Assembly (NCBI GenBank): GCA_016234485.1
Contig: JACRBL010000008.1
Location: 1 to 64,000, forward strand
DNA: 64,000 bases
Reading direction: 5' to 3'
Source of the DNA: Chloroflexota bacterium
GTDB lineage: Bacteria; Chloroflexota; Anaerolineae; Anaerolineales; Villigracilaceae
A program made the translations under genes and the position numbers. This document shows, piece by piece, positions 17,640-25,935 of this stretch; position 1 is the first letter of the stretch, and each line of letters starts with the position of its first letter. The notes under the pieces are model-generated. The model was given only the letters and a program-made list of their open reading frames with translations. It made no database searches and was not told where the DNA came from.

Positions 17640-18350
17640 ATGCAGGTAACACTTAAAATATTTCGCTACAACCCCGAAGTGGACACGACCTTCCACTATG
17701 AATCTTACGTGATCGAGAACGCGCAGGAGACCGACCGCGTGCTCGACCTGCTCGAACACGTGAAGGGCTACAACGACGGGACGCTTTCCTTCCGACGTTC
17801 ATGCGCGCACGGCGTCTGCGGCTCGGACGCGCTCCGCATCAACGGGCGCAACATGCTGGCCTGCAAAGCCCTCGTGCGCGACGTGGGCGAGAAGATCACG
17901 ATCGAGCCTCTGCTCGGATTGAAAGTGGTCAAAGATTTGATCGTGGACATGGAGCCGTTCTTCGACAATTACAAGAAGGTCCTGCCCTGGTTCATCAACG
18001 ACTCCCCGCTTCCCGCGGACGGGAGGGAGCGTCTGCAAAGCCCCGAGCAACGCGCCCGCTTCGACGACACCACGAAGTGCATCATGTGCGCGGCTTGCAC
18101 CACCTCCTGCCCGTCGTTCTGGGCCAGCGACGATTATCTCGGCCCCGCCGCGTTGGTGGCCGCGCATCGCTTCGTCTTCGATAGCCGCGACGAGGCCGCC
18201 GCGGAGCGCATGGAGATCGTCAGCGAGACGAGCGGGCTGGCGCGCTGTCATACCGCGTTCAACTGCACGATGGCCTGCCCGCGTGAGATTCAGATCACGA
18301 AGGCGATTGGTGAGTTGAAGATGGCGACGATTACGGGGAGAGTTGAGTGA
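17640..18350 (+). CDS. sdhB: succinate dehydrogenase iron-sulfur subunit
   Basis: The 236-residue product passes electrons from FAD to quinone. Its 2Fe-2S ligands lie in SCAHGVCGSDALRINGRN and LACKA, with Asp at the third position as in E. coli SdhB. The second domain has CIMCAACTTSCPSFW for 4Fe-4S, and CHTAFNCTMACPREI for the third cluster. I chose the ATG at 17640; the open frame runs upstream through the palindrome and gives non-conserved residues. The end of the gene is followed by a 7-nt word repeat and a terminator. Confidence 0.94.
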   Translation: MQVTLKIFRYNPEVDTTFHYESYVIENAQETDRVLDLLEHVKGYNDGTLSFRRSCAHGVCGSDALRINGRNMLACKALVRDVGEKITIEPLLGLKVVKDLIVDMEPFFDNYKKVLPWFINDSPLPADGRERLQSPEQRARFDDTTKCIMCAACTTSCPSFWASDDYLGPAALVAAHRFVFDSRDEAAAERMEIVSETSGLARCHTAFNCTMACPREIQITKAIGELKMATITGRVE

Positions 18351-18386
18351 CCAGTTTTCAGTGATCAGTCATCAGTGATCAGTCAG
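18350..18386. repeat. 7-nt word repeat (family H, copy 1)
   Basis: Words CAGTGAT and CAGTCAT repeat in near tandem directly behind the sdhB stop. The same word family occurs at 24904-24934, 33805-33840 and inside the methyltransferase gene at 50644-50720. Confidence 0.75.
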
Positions 18387-18417
18387 GCCGCGTTTCAAGG
18401 ACGCGGCCTTTTTATTT
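18387..18417 (+). terminator. terminator of the sdh operon
   Basis: The stem GGCCGCG and CGCGGCC is followed by a T-run. Confidence 0.85.
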
Positions 18418-18423
18418 CGGTTG

Positions 18424-18429
18424 TATAAT
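18424..18429 (+). promoter_or_regulatory. -10 box of the C39-like peptidase gene
   Basis: TATAAT lies six bases after the sdh terminator, and a leader with AAGGAGGC leads to the ATG at 18466. Confidence 0.5.
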
Positions 18430-18465
18430 CGGAGAAACTTTGTCCGCATTTCAAGGAGGCCGCGC

Positions 18466-19329
18466 ATGGCGTTCAATCTGGTTTACTACTCTCAGCAAGA
18501 CCCGCAGTGGAAGGAAGACCAACTCGGATTTGGCACAGGTTCGCAGGATACCATCGGCTATGTTGGCTGTGCGCTCACCAGCGTGGCCATGCTCCTGAGC
18601 GGGTTTGGATTCACCGTCACGCCGCGGGGACTGAACGAGAACATGAAAGCGGTGGAGGGATTCATCGGCGATCTCATCCGCTGGGAGTATGTCAACAAAG
18701 TGCTTCCGCAGGTGAAAGTCAAGACGAATATCAAGTGCGAGACGAGCGACGCGCCCCTAGGTACGATCGACGCGGCCCTCGCGGCGGGCACTCCCGTCGT
18801 CGTGCGCGTGGACGGGTCTGCTTCGCCGGGCCTGCAATGGCATTACGTGATGGTCTACGCCAAAAAAGGCGCCGACTATCTCATCCTTGACCCGTGGCCG
18901 TATCAGCCTGGGACCGAGAAGGAGGACCTCCTGATGGCGCGTTATGGCCGCGGGAATCCGCTCCAGCGCGCCATTCAGCATGTGCTGATCTTCGAAGTCG
19001 AAGGCGCGGGGACGGGACCGATCGCCACCCCCGCCATCAGCGCCACGCCCGCGGCCGCGGCCTCGAGCGGATTCCAGATTCTCGTCAAAAACATCGTCGG
19101 CAAACAGGGCGCCAAACTTCATTCCGAAGCCTCCCGCCATTCACGCCCCGTGGGGACGGTAAAGGCCAAGGAAATGTTGAACGTTTTGGAAGATAAGGGG
19201 ACCGCCAAGGACAAAGTTGGCGAAGGCGGCAAGATGATCCACGTCCGCTCCGCCTCAGGCTTGGAGGGATATGTGGACGGCGCGTATGTGAAGATAGACT
19301 CGTCCAGTCCAAAAGTCAGAATGGAATAA
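18466..19329 (+). CDS. C39-like papain-fold peptidase with SH3-like tail
   Basis: The 287-residue product starts with a C39-like domain: YYSQQDPQWKEDQLGFG, the likely catalytic Cys in IGYVGCALTSVAM, the His in GLQWHYVMVY and the Asp in LILDPWPY. The tail (about 205-287) carries an SH3-like repeat (GAKLHSEASRHSRPVGTVK) of the kind that binds cell walls. No signal peptide is visible from this ATG, which is odd for a wall enzyme; non-classical export or a cytoplasmic role are both open. AAGGAGGC precedes the ATG. The gene is flanked by its own promoter and terminator. Confidence 0.75.
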   Translation: MAFNLVYYSQQDPQWKEDQLGFGTGSQDTIGYVGCALTSVAMLLSGFGFTVTPRGLNENMKAVEGFIGDLIRWEYVNKVLPQVKVKTNIKCETSDAPLGTIDAALAAGTPVVVRVDGSASPGLQWHYVMVYAKKGADYLILDPWPYQPGTEKEDLLMARYGRGNPLQRAIQHVLIFEVEGAGTGPIATPAISATPAAAASSGFQILVKNIVGKQGAKLHSEASRHSRPVGTVKAKEMLNVLEDKGTAKDKVGEGGKMIHVRSASGLEGYVDGAYVKIDSSSPKVRME

Positions 19330-19333
19330 ACAG

Positions 19334-19368
19334 CAGGCCGCATCGAGGTGATGCGGCCTGATTTTTTT
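19334..19368 (+). terminator. terminator of the C39-like peptidase gene
   Basis: The stem CAGGCCGCAT and ATGCGGCCTG is followed by an eight-base T-run. Confidence 0.88.
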
Positions 19369-19373
19369 TATCG

Positions 19374-19379
19374 TATAAT
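19374..19379 (+). promoter_or_regulatory. -10 box of the SPFH-like gene
   Basis: TATAAT immediately after the terminator T-run, 63 bases before the ATG at 19443. Confidence 0.4.
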
Positions 19380-19442
19380 GGCGTTTATAACCCTTTGTTG
19401 GGTTGCTTCTCAAAATATTCATATAATGGGTATGGCAAAATT

Positions 19443-20039
19443 ATGACTGAGAACAAAAAAATTCCATCCAAAATTTGGTTGTATGTGTTTGCGGGTTGTG
19501 CAGGCATTGTTGTTGCAGTTTTGTGCGTAGGCGCTTTGTTGATTTCAGTGTCACGACAATGGTTCATATTTATCGAGCCTGATGAAAGGGGGGTGGTTCT
19601 TTCGCTAAACCAGCCGACAGGCGAAGTTTTAGAACCTGGTTATCATTTTGTTTCTCCGGACAAACAAGTTATTATTTATAAAATTAGCCACCAGACTTAC
19701 GTCATGAGCGCTAACCCTAATGGAGAAGCCGATTTCATAGAAAGCATAACGAAGGATGGTCAGAAAATCCAAATCGATATTTCCGTGATTTATGCTGTTG
19801 ACCCTGAGCGATTACCTGAACTTTTTAAAACATGGGGAGAAACTTACAGGGATAATGTTGTAAGACCGATGAGTCGTAGTGTCACACGTAACACATTGAG
19901 AGACTTTACTTACGATGAAGTCATCAAGAAACATGATGAGATTGAGAAAAACATCTCTAATGAACTTGAAAAATCCCTGTCCGAAACCTTCTTGATTTTA
20001 GTAAAATTTGAGTTGCTCGATATTCGTCTTGCGCCTTAA
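19443..20039 (+). pseudogene. SPFH/prohibitin-like gene, probably truncated
   Basis: The 198-residue product has one N-terminal membrane helix (about 10-36) and a band 7/SPFH domain (FIEPDERGVVLSLNQPTG, EPGYHFVSPDKQ, QIDISVIYAVDPE). Family members run on with a long coiled coil after a segment like DIRFSPEY. Here the match DIRLAP is followed by TAA where Glu is expected, and then YRAQQ in the same frame before similarity ends. I infer a nonsense change followed by loss of the coiled coil. The region is clearly more AT-rich than its neighbours, which hints at transfer. A short functional protein cannot be excluded. Confidence 0.6.
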
Positions 20040-20238
20040 TACCGTGCACAACAAAGTAAGTGTTCTACGCTGTGGATTCTGCGACTTTTTTAATAGTTTT
20101 TGGCTTTGAGTTTTTCCTGCTCTCAAGCAGAGTCTATACTTGGCTGTCGAGACACGCCCACGAATATCAATGGAAATATTAGGCAGGTCACATTCTTTTG
20201 GCATGACCCGTTAGAAATAAAAAAATAAAGGAGAAAAT
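20040..20238. other. gap after the SPFH-like gene, possible remnant
   Basis: These 199 bases hold no convincing gene. The first 20 bases still read like the SPFH family in the upstream frame; the rest shows nothing recognisable apart from the AAAGGAG ribosome site of the next gene. Confidence 0.4.
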
Positions 20239-20433
20239 ATGCAATTCCTCAAAGACTTTCTACGCAATCTTCTATTTCTCCTCCTTCTCGGAGTGATCCT
20301 CTACTTCATGTTCCCCGACATGATGCGCCAAATCTTTGAACTCTACGGCCTGTTGTTTGGACCGTTAGCGTTGGTGGCGCTTTTGGTGATCGCGTTGCCG
20401 CGCCGAAAGAAAAAGAAAACAGAGAGGGAATAG
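20239..20433 (+). CDS. small two-helix membrane protein
   Basis: The 64-residue product has two hydrophobic stretches (about 8-25 and 35-54) and a very basic tail, RRKKKKTERE, which by the positive-inside rule should be cytoplasmic. AAAGGAG lies just upstream. It is eight bases before the NUDIX gene and probably co-transcribed with it. I do not recognise a family. Confidence 0.65.
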   Translation: MQFLKDFLRNLLFLLLLGVILYFMFPDMMRQIFELYGLLFGPLALVALLVIALPRRKKKKTERE

Positions 20434-20441
20434 ACCTCCTC

Positions 20442-20978
20442 ATGCAACCCTGGAAAACCCAATCCCGCAAGATCATCCTCGAACAACGTCCCTGGCTGGT
20501 GGTGGAACATCACACCGTCGAACTGCCGAACGGTCGCGTCATCCCCGAATGGCCGTGGATCATCACCCCCGATTACGTCAACGTGGTGGCGGTGACGGAG
20601 GACGGGCGCTTCCTCTGCTTTCGTCAGGTCAAGTATGGATTGCAGGGCGAGACCCTCAGCATCGTGGGCGGATTCGTCGAAGCGGGCGAAGACCCGTCCG
20701 CGGCGGCGCGACGCGAACTACTCGAAGAGACGGGCTACGCCTCCGACGACTGGGTCTCCCTCGGTCACTTCAACGTGGATCCGAACCGAGGCATCGCCAC
20801 GGGGCATCTCTACCTGGCGCGGGCGGCGCGCTACGTTCAGCCCCGAAACGCAGATGATCTCGAAGAGCAGAAGATGATCCAGTTGACGCGCGCCGAAATC
20901 GAGTCCGCGCTCGCGAACGGGGAAATCAAAGTCCTGGCCTGGGCCGCCTCCATCACGTTTGCCCTGCGCCATCTATGA
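20442..20978 (+). CDS. NUDIX hydrolase, ADP-ribose pyrophosphatase-like
   Basis: The 178-residue product has a complete Nudix box, GGFVEAGEDPSAAARRELLE followed by ETGY. The N-terminal part WKTQSRKIILEQRPWLVVEH and the VNVVAVTEDGRFLCFRQVK strand resemble ADP-ribose or related sugar-nucleotide pyrophosphatases. Substrate is inferred only. It overlaps nothing and has a weak ribosome site. Confidence 0.83.
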   Translation: MQPWKTQSRKIILEQRPWLVVEHHTVELPNGRVIPEWPWIITPDYVNVVAVTEDGRFLCFRQVKYGLQGETLSIVGGFVEAGEDPSAAARRELLEETGYASDDWVSLGHFNVDPNRGIATGHLYLARAARYVQPRNADDLEEQKMIQLTRAEIESALANGEIKVLAWAASITFALRHL

Positions 20979-21370
20979 ACCCCCACCCGTCCTCCCCTCG
21001 TGAAGCATCCTGTAAGGGCATTCGAAAGAACACGAATGGGGGATGAGAACAGTATTCAACAAGCAAATAAAAGCACGCGTCTGTTGCCTCAACTCCCTCC
21101 CCCAAATTCCGTGCAGTTCGGAATTTGGGGGAGGGCCGGGGTAGGGGTCAGGGTCTTGTCATCTTTTCAGATTATTTTCATCCTCATTCCGTATAATTCT
21201 ACAAAATCTACATTGACCCCACCCTCCGCCTCCATACAATCGGGCATGTTTGCATTTTTCAACAAGATAATCTGTGCAAAGTCCAAAGTTTTAAGGTGTT
21301 CTTGAATTTCCTTTGTGTACTTTGTGTCCTTCGTGGTTAAGGTATTTTTCCAACAATCCGTGTCCAAAAA
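20979..21370. repeat. gene-free stretch with palindrome F1 and a solo family C arm
   Basis: The 392-base gap carries a near-perfect palindrome at 21095-21135 (CTCCCCCAAATTCC and GGAATTTGGGGGAG; family F copy 1) in a G-rich surround. A single right arm of family C lies at 21310-21341 (words CTTTGTGTA and CTTTGTGTC). A TATAAT at 21190-21195 has no obvious gene. No other function is seen. Confidence 0.65.
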
Positions 21371-22672
21371 ATGAATCTCAAACGCCTCCAACTCGGCCTC
21401 CTCCACACCGCCGTCGCCATGACCCTCGTCCCGATCAACAGCGCGCTCAACCGCGTCATGATCCATGAACTCGGCCTCGCCAAAACCCTCGTCACATTGC
21501 TCGCCATCGCGCCCTACCTGCTCTCGCCCATCCAGGTTTTCATCGGCGCGTTCTCCGACCGTCATCCCATCCTCGGCTTTCGACGCACGCCCTACATCCT
21601 GCTCGGCCTGCTCCTCTGCGTGGTGGGCGTGGCAGTCTCGCCGCAGGTGGCCATCCTCATCAGCAAAAACTTCGGGCTTGGCCTGCTCGTGGCCTTCCTC
21701 GCCTTTGGCGCGTGGGGCATGGGCTACAACCTCTCCGCCGTCTCCTACCTCTCCCTCGCCTCCGAACTCTCCGACGAAAAGGGACGCGGCCGCACCATCG
21801 CCGTCATGTTCACGATGATGATCCTCGGCATGATCGCCACAGGACTCGCCCTCAGCGCGCTCATCCCGACGTACTCGCCAGAGACTCTCACCCGCGCCTT
21901 CGGACTCATCGCCGCCACAGCCCTGACCTTGGGCGGGCTCGGCCTCCTCGGGCTGGAACCACGCTCGCGCGTTTCCTCCTCTCCCCGCTCCGAAAATTAC
22001 ACCATCCAACAAATGACCGCGGCCATCACGTCCAACCCCGTGGCGCGCGTCTTCTTCGTTTATCTGCTCCTGCTCCTCGCCGCGCTCCTCGGTCAGGACG
22101 TGTTACTCGAACCCTTCGGCGCGCAGGCCTTTGGCATGACCATCGAACAGACCTCGCGCTTCGTCTCCATCATGGGGACCTTCACCCTGCTGGCCTTCGT
22201 CCTCGCGGCCGCGCTTGAAAAACGCTTCCCCAAGCGCCTCCTCGCACAGACGGGCAACCTCACCGCGCTGGCAGGCTTCGTCACCATCCTCGTCAGCGGG
22301 TTGATGCACTCCAGCGGAATTTTCTATCTCGGCCTCGTCCTGCTGGGTTTTGGCACAGGCCTCTCCACTGTCACCAACCTGTCGTTGATGTTCGACCTCA
22401 CCGTCCCTGAGCAGGTCGGACTCTACATCGGCGCCTGGGGATTCTCGAACGGCCTCTCGCGCCTCGTGGGACTCTTCCTCGCGGGCATCGTCGCCGATTT
22501 GGGCGCGCGCGCTACCGGGTCCGCGCTGAACGGGTACTTGATCGTCTTCGGCATCGAAGCCTTCATGCTGCTCGTCGCCGCCGTCCTGCTCGCGCGCATA
22601 GACGTCTCCGCCTTCCACAAACGCGCCTCCGAACCCTCCTTCTCCGAAAAACTCGCCCTCGCCTCCGACTAA
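21371..22672 (+). CDS. PucC-like (BCD family) MFS transporter
   Basis: The 433-residue product has about 12 membrane helices. Its N-terminus LVPINSALNRVMIHELGLAK and IGAFSDRHPILGFRRTPYI match the PucC/LhaA/bacteriochlorophyll delivery branch of the major facilitator superfamily, where NRVM(I)xELG and the SDxHxxxLGxRRxPYI loop are hallmarks. In phototrophs these proteins help assemble light-harvesting complexes. No other phototrophy gene is in the window, so here it may be a relic, move another pigment or porphyrin, or belong to a still unseen photosynthesis cluster. The start is the only ATG near the conserved region. Confidence 0.78.
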   Translation: MNLKRLQLGLLHTAVAMTLVPINSALNRVMIHELGLAKTLVTLLAIAPYLLSPIQVFIGAFSDRHPILGFRRTPYILLGLLLCVVGVAVSPQVAILISKNFGLGLLVAFLAFGAWGMGYNLSAVSYLSLASELSDEKGRGRTIAVMFTMMILGMIATGLALSALIPTYSPETLTRAFGLIAATALTLGGLGLLGLEPRSRVSSSPRSENYTIQQMTAAITSNPVARVFFVYLLLLLAALLGQDVLLEPFGAQAFGMTIEQTSRFVSIMGTFTLLAFVLAAALEKRFPKRLLAQTGNLTALAGFVTILVSGLMHSSGIFYLGLVLLGFGTGLSTVTNLSLMFDLTVPEQVGLYIGAWGFSNGLSRLVGLFLAGIVADLGARATGSALNGYLIVFGIEAFMLLVAAVLLARIDVSAFHKRASEPSFSEKLALASD

Positions 22673-22704
22673 CCGACCACCCGACTACGCGACCATTCGA
22701 CTAC
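22673..22704. repeat. 8-nt word repeat (family J)
   Basis: Words such as CGACCAC and CGACTACG recur in the whole 32-base gap before the regulator gene. The same words are found at 51769-51808 and 53611-53652. Confidence 0.65.
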
Positions 22705-23310
22705 ATGACCAACCTCATCTCCCTCAAAGAAGCCGCCGAGATCATCGGCATGCACCCAAGCACCGTTCGCTTGTGGACCGATAAGGGCATCATCCCCGCG
22801 CATCGCACCGCGGGCGGACACCGCCGCTACCGCCGCGCCGACGTGGACCTGTGGGCCGAGCACGCCCGCCGCGGCGGAGTGGACCCCGAGAACGTGATGC
22901 AGTCCGCCGTCCGCAATGTGCGCGTCCGCATCGCGGAGGGACAGTTGGAGGCTGAAGCCTGGTACCAAAAATTGGACGACGAGGCTCGCGCCCTATACCG
23001 TCAGAGCGCGCATTCCCTCTTTCAGGGATTGATGCTTTTCCTCTCCACCCAGGGCGAAGACACCAGCTCCGAAGCCCACGCCATCGGATTCGAATATGCC
23101 TCGCGCGCCCGTCGGTATCAACTCAGTTACGCCGAAGCCGCGCAGGCATTTTTATTTTTTCGCAATACGCTGATCGAGTCGGTCGTCCATGCCTACCGCG
23201 AAGCCAACATCCCCTTCGATGAAACGCTTCATCGTATGCATTTCTTCACCGATAAGATCCTCGTCAGCCTTTTGCAAACTTATCAAACCCTGGAGAACAA
23301 TCATGGGTAA
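22705..23310 (+). CDS. MerR-like DNA-binding regulator with helical sensor domain
   Basis: The 201-residue product has an N-terminal winged helix of the MerR/excisionase type (SLKEAAEIIGMHPSTVRLWT, then GIIPAHRTAGGHRRYRRADV). After a linker there is an all-helical domain of about 120 residues (SLFQGLMLFLS, YASRARRYQLSYAEAAQAFL), which resembles the RsbR N-terminal type of sensor region. It follows the PucC-like gene by 32 bases and overlaps the small membrane gene. It may control its own operon; the signal is unknown. Confidence 0.75.
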   Translation: MTNLISLKEAAEIIGMHPSTVRLWTDKGIIPAHRTAGGHRRYRRADVDLWAEHARRGGVDPENVMQSAVRNVRVRIAEGQLEAEAWYQKLDDEARALYRQSAHSLFQGLMLFLSTQGEDTSSEAHAIGFEYASRARRYQLSYAEAAQAFLFFRNTLIESVVHAYREANIPFDETLHRMHFFTDKILVSLLQTYQTLENNHG

Positions 23311-23440
23311 ACCGCGTCAATATCCACCCCTGTATGAAAAGATCGTTCCATTCGCGTTGGGAACGCTCGCGCTGATCGTGATCGTCCTCGTCATGGTCAC
23401 AGTCGCCGTCGCGCTCGGAGTCATTCCCACTCCTGTGTGA
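23303..23440 (+). CDS. 45-residue single-helix membrane protein
   Basis: The gene overlaps the end of the regulator gene by eight bases, which argues for coupled translation. The product MGKPRQYPPLYEKIVPFA continues with one strongly hydrophobic helix (about 17-40) and ends IPTPV. No family is recognised. Its position suggests it links the regulator to the membrane or to the PucC-like carrier; this is inference. Confidence 0.65.
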   Translation: MGKPRQYPPLYEKIVPFALGTLALIVIVLVMVTVAVALGVIPTPV

Positions 23441-23449
23441 CAATTCGTC

Positions 23450-23536
23450 CGTCATTGCGAGCGCTCTTTGCGAAGCAATCCCCTCCCACGGCGCGGAGAT
23501 TGCTTCGTCGGGGAAAGCGCCCTCCTCGCAATGACG
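23450..23536. repeat. family A palindrome (copy 3)
   Basis: Outer arms CGTCATTGCGAG and CTCGCAATGACG with inner GAAGCAATC and GATTGCTTC, between the small membrane gene and the next membrane protein gene. Confidence 0.9.
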
Positions 23537-23583
23537 ATATGAATCTGTGAGTTACTTTACCCCCCCCCTCTTTCGGAGAATCA

Positions 23584-24279
23584 ATGAACACCATCCTGCC
23601 CCTGCTTTCCAGCCTCATCAGTTTTGCGCTGGCCGTTTTCGTACTGAACCGTTACCGCGCCGGCAAAAGACCTCATTCCCTTCTCTGGGGAATCGGCTCC
23701 ATCTTTTACGGCATCGGCGGCTTCTGCGAATTTTACAATGGCGCCTTCGGTTGGAACCCGCTCGTCTTTCGCCTGTGGTATTTATTCGGCGCGATCCTCG
23801 TCGCCGCCTGGCTGGGACAAGGCACGGTCTACCTTTTGGCGAAGCCGCGCCTCGCCAACAGCTTGATGATCGTCCTGCTGCTCGGTTCGCTCTTCGCGTT
23901 TTTCAAAGTCTTCACTGCGCAACTCGATCCCTCGCTCATGGCGGGCGGCGGACACACGGGCAGTGAACTTAGCGGCAAGGCCATCCTCACCGACGGCGTG
24001 CGCGTCCTCACTCCCTTCTTCAATCTTTACGGCACGATCACCCTCGTGGGCGGCGCGGGCTACTCGGCCTACATTTTCTGGCGCAAGCGCATCCTCCTGC
24101 ATCGCACCGTTGGCAACATCCTCATCGCGGTCGGCGCCACGCTCCCAGCCTTTGGCGGATTCTTCAGCCGCCTGCAAGTCCCTGGCGCGCTCTACCTCGG
24201 CGAATTCCTCGGCATCATTCTGCTCTTCCTCGGCTTCTTGCGCGCCACCACCGAAATGCCCGAAACCGCGCCCGCTTAA
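23584..24279 (+). CDS. conserved membrane protein, seven helices
   Basis: The 231-residue product is nearly all hydrophobic with about seven helices (around 5-22, 35-50, 60-82, 92-112, 140-162, 175-195, 203-222). A Glu in GIGGFCEFYNGAFGW lies in helix 2. The layout resembles bacterial 7TM sensor or transporter-like modules but no motif fixes a family. It has no soluble output domain. GGAG lies upstream of the ATG. Confidence 0.65.
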   Translation: MNTILPLLSSLISFALAVFVLNRYRAGKRPHSLLWGIGSIFYGIGGFCEFYNGAFGWNPLVFRLWYLFGAILVAAWLGQGTVYLLAKPRLANSLMIVLLLGSLFAFFKVFTAQLDPSLMAGGGHTGSELSGKAILTDGVRVLTPFFNLYGTITLVGGAGYSAYIFWRKRILLHRTVGNILIAVGATLPAFGGFFSRLQVPGALYLGEFLGIILLFLGFLRATTEMPETAPA

Positions 24280-24292
24280 CCCCCACCCTCGG

Positions 24293-24336
24293 CCCTCCCC
24301 CAAATGCGCCGAACTTCAGGCGCATTTGGGGGAGGG
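24293..24336. repeat. family F palindrome (copy 2)
   Basis: The arms CCCTCCCCCAAATGCG and CGCATTTGGGGGAGGG enclose a short loop. It sits 14 bases behind one gene and ends 27 bases before the TATAAT of the next. It has no T-run, so it is not a normal terminator. Confidence 0.88.
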
Positions 24337-24363
24337 CGCCCGACAGGGCGGGAGGGGGTCAGG

Positions 24364-24369
24364 TATAAT
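24364..24369 (+). promoter_or_regulatory. -10 box six bases before the ATG (leaderless start)
   Basis: TATAAT, six bases, then the ATG at 24376. Transcription would start at or within a base or two of the ATG. No ribosome site fits in between. Confidence 0.6.
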
Positions 24370-24375
24370 CCCTCC

Positions 24376-24861
24376 ATGCTCCTCAACCTCCCCCTCATTC
24401 TCGAAACCCGACGAAACCACGCGCTCGAACACGCCACGCTCCACGTGATGGCGCAGACGCATCCCATCTCCATGGCGGGACATTCCAATCCCACGGGCTT
24501 CTTCATCCTCGCCGACATCTCCACCGAAGACCTCGCCGCCGCCGCCACCCAGGCGTGGACTCGACTCACCGCGGGCGAACGTGACCTCGCGATTCATCCT
24601 GGCTGTGGGACGAACTTCGCCACCACCGTCGGTCTCGCGTCGACCTTTGCCTGGCTCCCGCTTCGAGGGCGAAAGTCCACGCTGACGCGTCTCGCGCTTG
24701 TCCCGTTCGCGTTGCTCTTCGCCGCGCTGGGATTCGCCGCCGCGCGTCAACTCGGCCCCGCGCTCCAACAACATATCACCACCGAAGCGAATTTGGGCGA
24801 GATGAAGATCGCCGAAATTCGTTTCATCCGCAAGGGCGTGCATCGCGTGATAACGAAGTGA
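24376..24861 (+). CDS. DUF6391-like conserved protein
   Basis: The 161-residue product begins MLLNLPLILETRRNHALEHA, with RNHALEHAT a hallmark I associate with the DUF6391 family of Chloroflexota and cyanobacteria (from memory, not checked). It has a Gly/Cys segment IHPGCGTNFATT, one membrane helix pair around 100-125, and a basic end. The two His residues in the opening motif could bind metal. Function is unknown. The start is fixed by the promoter position. Confidence 0.72.
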   Translation: MLLNLPLILETRRNHALEHATLHVMAQTHPISMAGHSNPTGFFILADISTEDLAAAATQAWTRLTAGERDLAIHPGCGTNFATTVGLASTFAWLPLRGRKSTLTRLALVPFALLFAALGFAAARQLGPALQQHITTEANLGEMKIAEIRFIRKGVHRVITK

Positions 24862-24934
24862 AGTACACAGGTAGACAGGTACACACGTAAACACGTACAC
24901 GCGGAACACTGATAACTGATCACTGAACACTGAT
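24862..24934. repeat. 8-nt (family I) then 7-nt (family H) word repeats
   Basis: The first half (24862-24901) repeats words such as GTACACAG and GTAGACAG with period eight. The second half (24904-24934) repeats CTGATAA and CTGATCA with period seven. Together they fill the whole gap before holA. Confidence 0.75.
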
Positions 24935-24938
24935 CCCC

Positions 24939-25892
24939 ATGCCCACCATCCTCCTCTTCGGTACTGACGAATTCGCCATCTCCCGTCGCCTTGCGGACAT
25001 CGCCGCCAAGACTGACAAAGATGGCATGAATACCTCGCGCTTCGAAGCGCGCACCACCAGCGACGAAGCCCTGAACAACGCCGTCAACTCGATGCCCTTT
25101 TTATCGGACAAGCGACTCGTCATCCTTGCCAACCCGTCCCAGAAATATGGGGCGGGCGAGCCGCGCAAGAAGTTTATGGAATTTCTCGGCAAGGTTCCCG
25201 CCACCACTTTGCTGGTGTTGACCGAGACTATTGAAAAGGAAGCCGAAAAACACTGGCTTGTGAAATGGACGGCGAAAAGCGCCGACGCGAAATCCGAAGC
25301 GCTGATGGCTCCCAAAGCCCGCGACATGCAAGGTTGGATCATCAACGAGATGAAGACCCAGGGCGGAAAGATCCTCCCTGATGCCGCGAGCAAACTCAGC
25401 GAGTTGGTCGGCGCGGACACGCGACAGGCCGCGCAGGAGATCGCCAAGGTGTTGGCCTACGTCAACTGGGCGCGGCCCGTCGAGGTCCAGGATGTGGTTG
25501 CGGTGTGCGTCTCGACTGCGGAGGTGGATATCTTCGCGTTCGTGGATAGTCTCGCGGCGGGCGATGGAAAGCAATCCCAATCCATGTTGCGGAAGATGCT
25601 CGAAGACCAGGACGCCGCCGCCATCTTCCCGATGATCATCCGACAGTTCCGCCTACTGATTCAGGCGCGCGAGATCGTGGAGGCACGCGGCATGGTGCAG
25701 GACGTGCAAGAAGCGCTGGGCGTGCATCCATTTGTGGCGGGGAAAATTTTTCAACAGGCGGGACGATTTACGATGCGAAGTCTCGAAGCCGTTTACCGCC
25801 GCCTGCTCAAAATGGACGAGGCCGCAAAAACAAGCGCCATGCCTCTCGACATGGCGCTGGAAATGTTTGTGGTGGAGTTGGCGGGGAAGTGA
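24939..25892 (+). CDS. holA: DNA polymerase III delta subunit
   Basis: The 317-residue product is the clamp-loader subunit that opens the sliding clamp. It shows the N-terminal ILLFGTDEFAISRRLADI, the segment NSMPFLSDKRLVIL typical of HolA, and the C-terminal collar helices (FPMIIRQFRLLIQAREI, LGVHPFVAGKIFQQAGRFT). The family has an AAA-like fold without working ATP site, as here. The ATG is preceded by a word repeat, so the ribosome site is not canonical. Confidence 0.88.
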   Translation: MPTILLFGTDEFAISRRLADIAAKTDKDGMNTSRFEARTTSDEALNNAVNSMPFLSDKRLVILANPSQKYGAGEPRKKFMEFLGKVPATTLLVLTETIEKEAEKHWLVKWTAKSADAKSEALMAPKARDMQGWIINEMKTQGGKILPDAASKLSELVGADTRQAAQEIAKVLAYVNWARPVEVQDVVAVCVSTAEVDIFAFVDSLAAGDGKQSQSMLRKMLEDQDAAAIFPMIIRQFRLLIQAREIVEARGMVQDVQEALGVHPFVAGKIFQQAGRFTMRSLEAVYRRLLKMDEAAKTSAMPLDMALEMFVVELAGK

Positions 25893-25935
25893 TAAGGATT
25901 TGTAGAACTATCTTCGCGTTGCAGTGTGCAAAATT

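Noticed and set aside
21190-21195. TATAAT in the gap before the PucC-like gene as its promoter
   Set aside because: It is about 175 bases from the ATG with a repeat arm in between and no -35 box; it may be a real promoter but cannot be tied to a gene.
24293-24336. Family F palindrome as a terminator of the membrane protein gene
   Set aside because: There is no T-run and the same palindrome recurs elsewhere in unrelated positions.
24862-24934. Possible CRISPR-like array
   Set aside because: The repeated words are 7-8 bases and directly adjacent, with no spacers of constant length and no cas genes.
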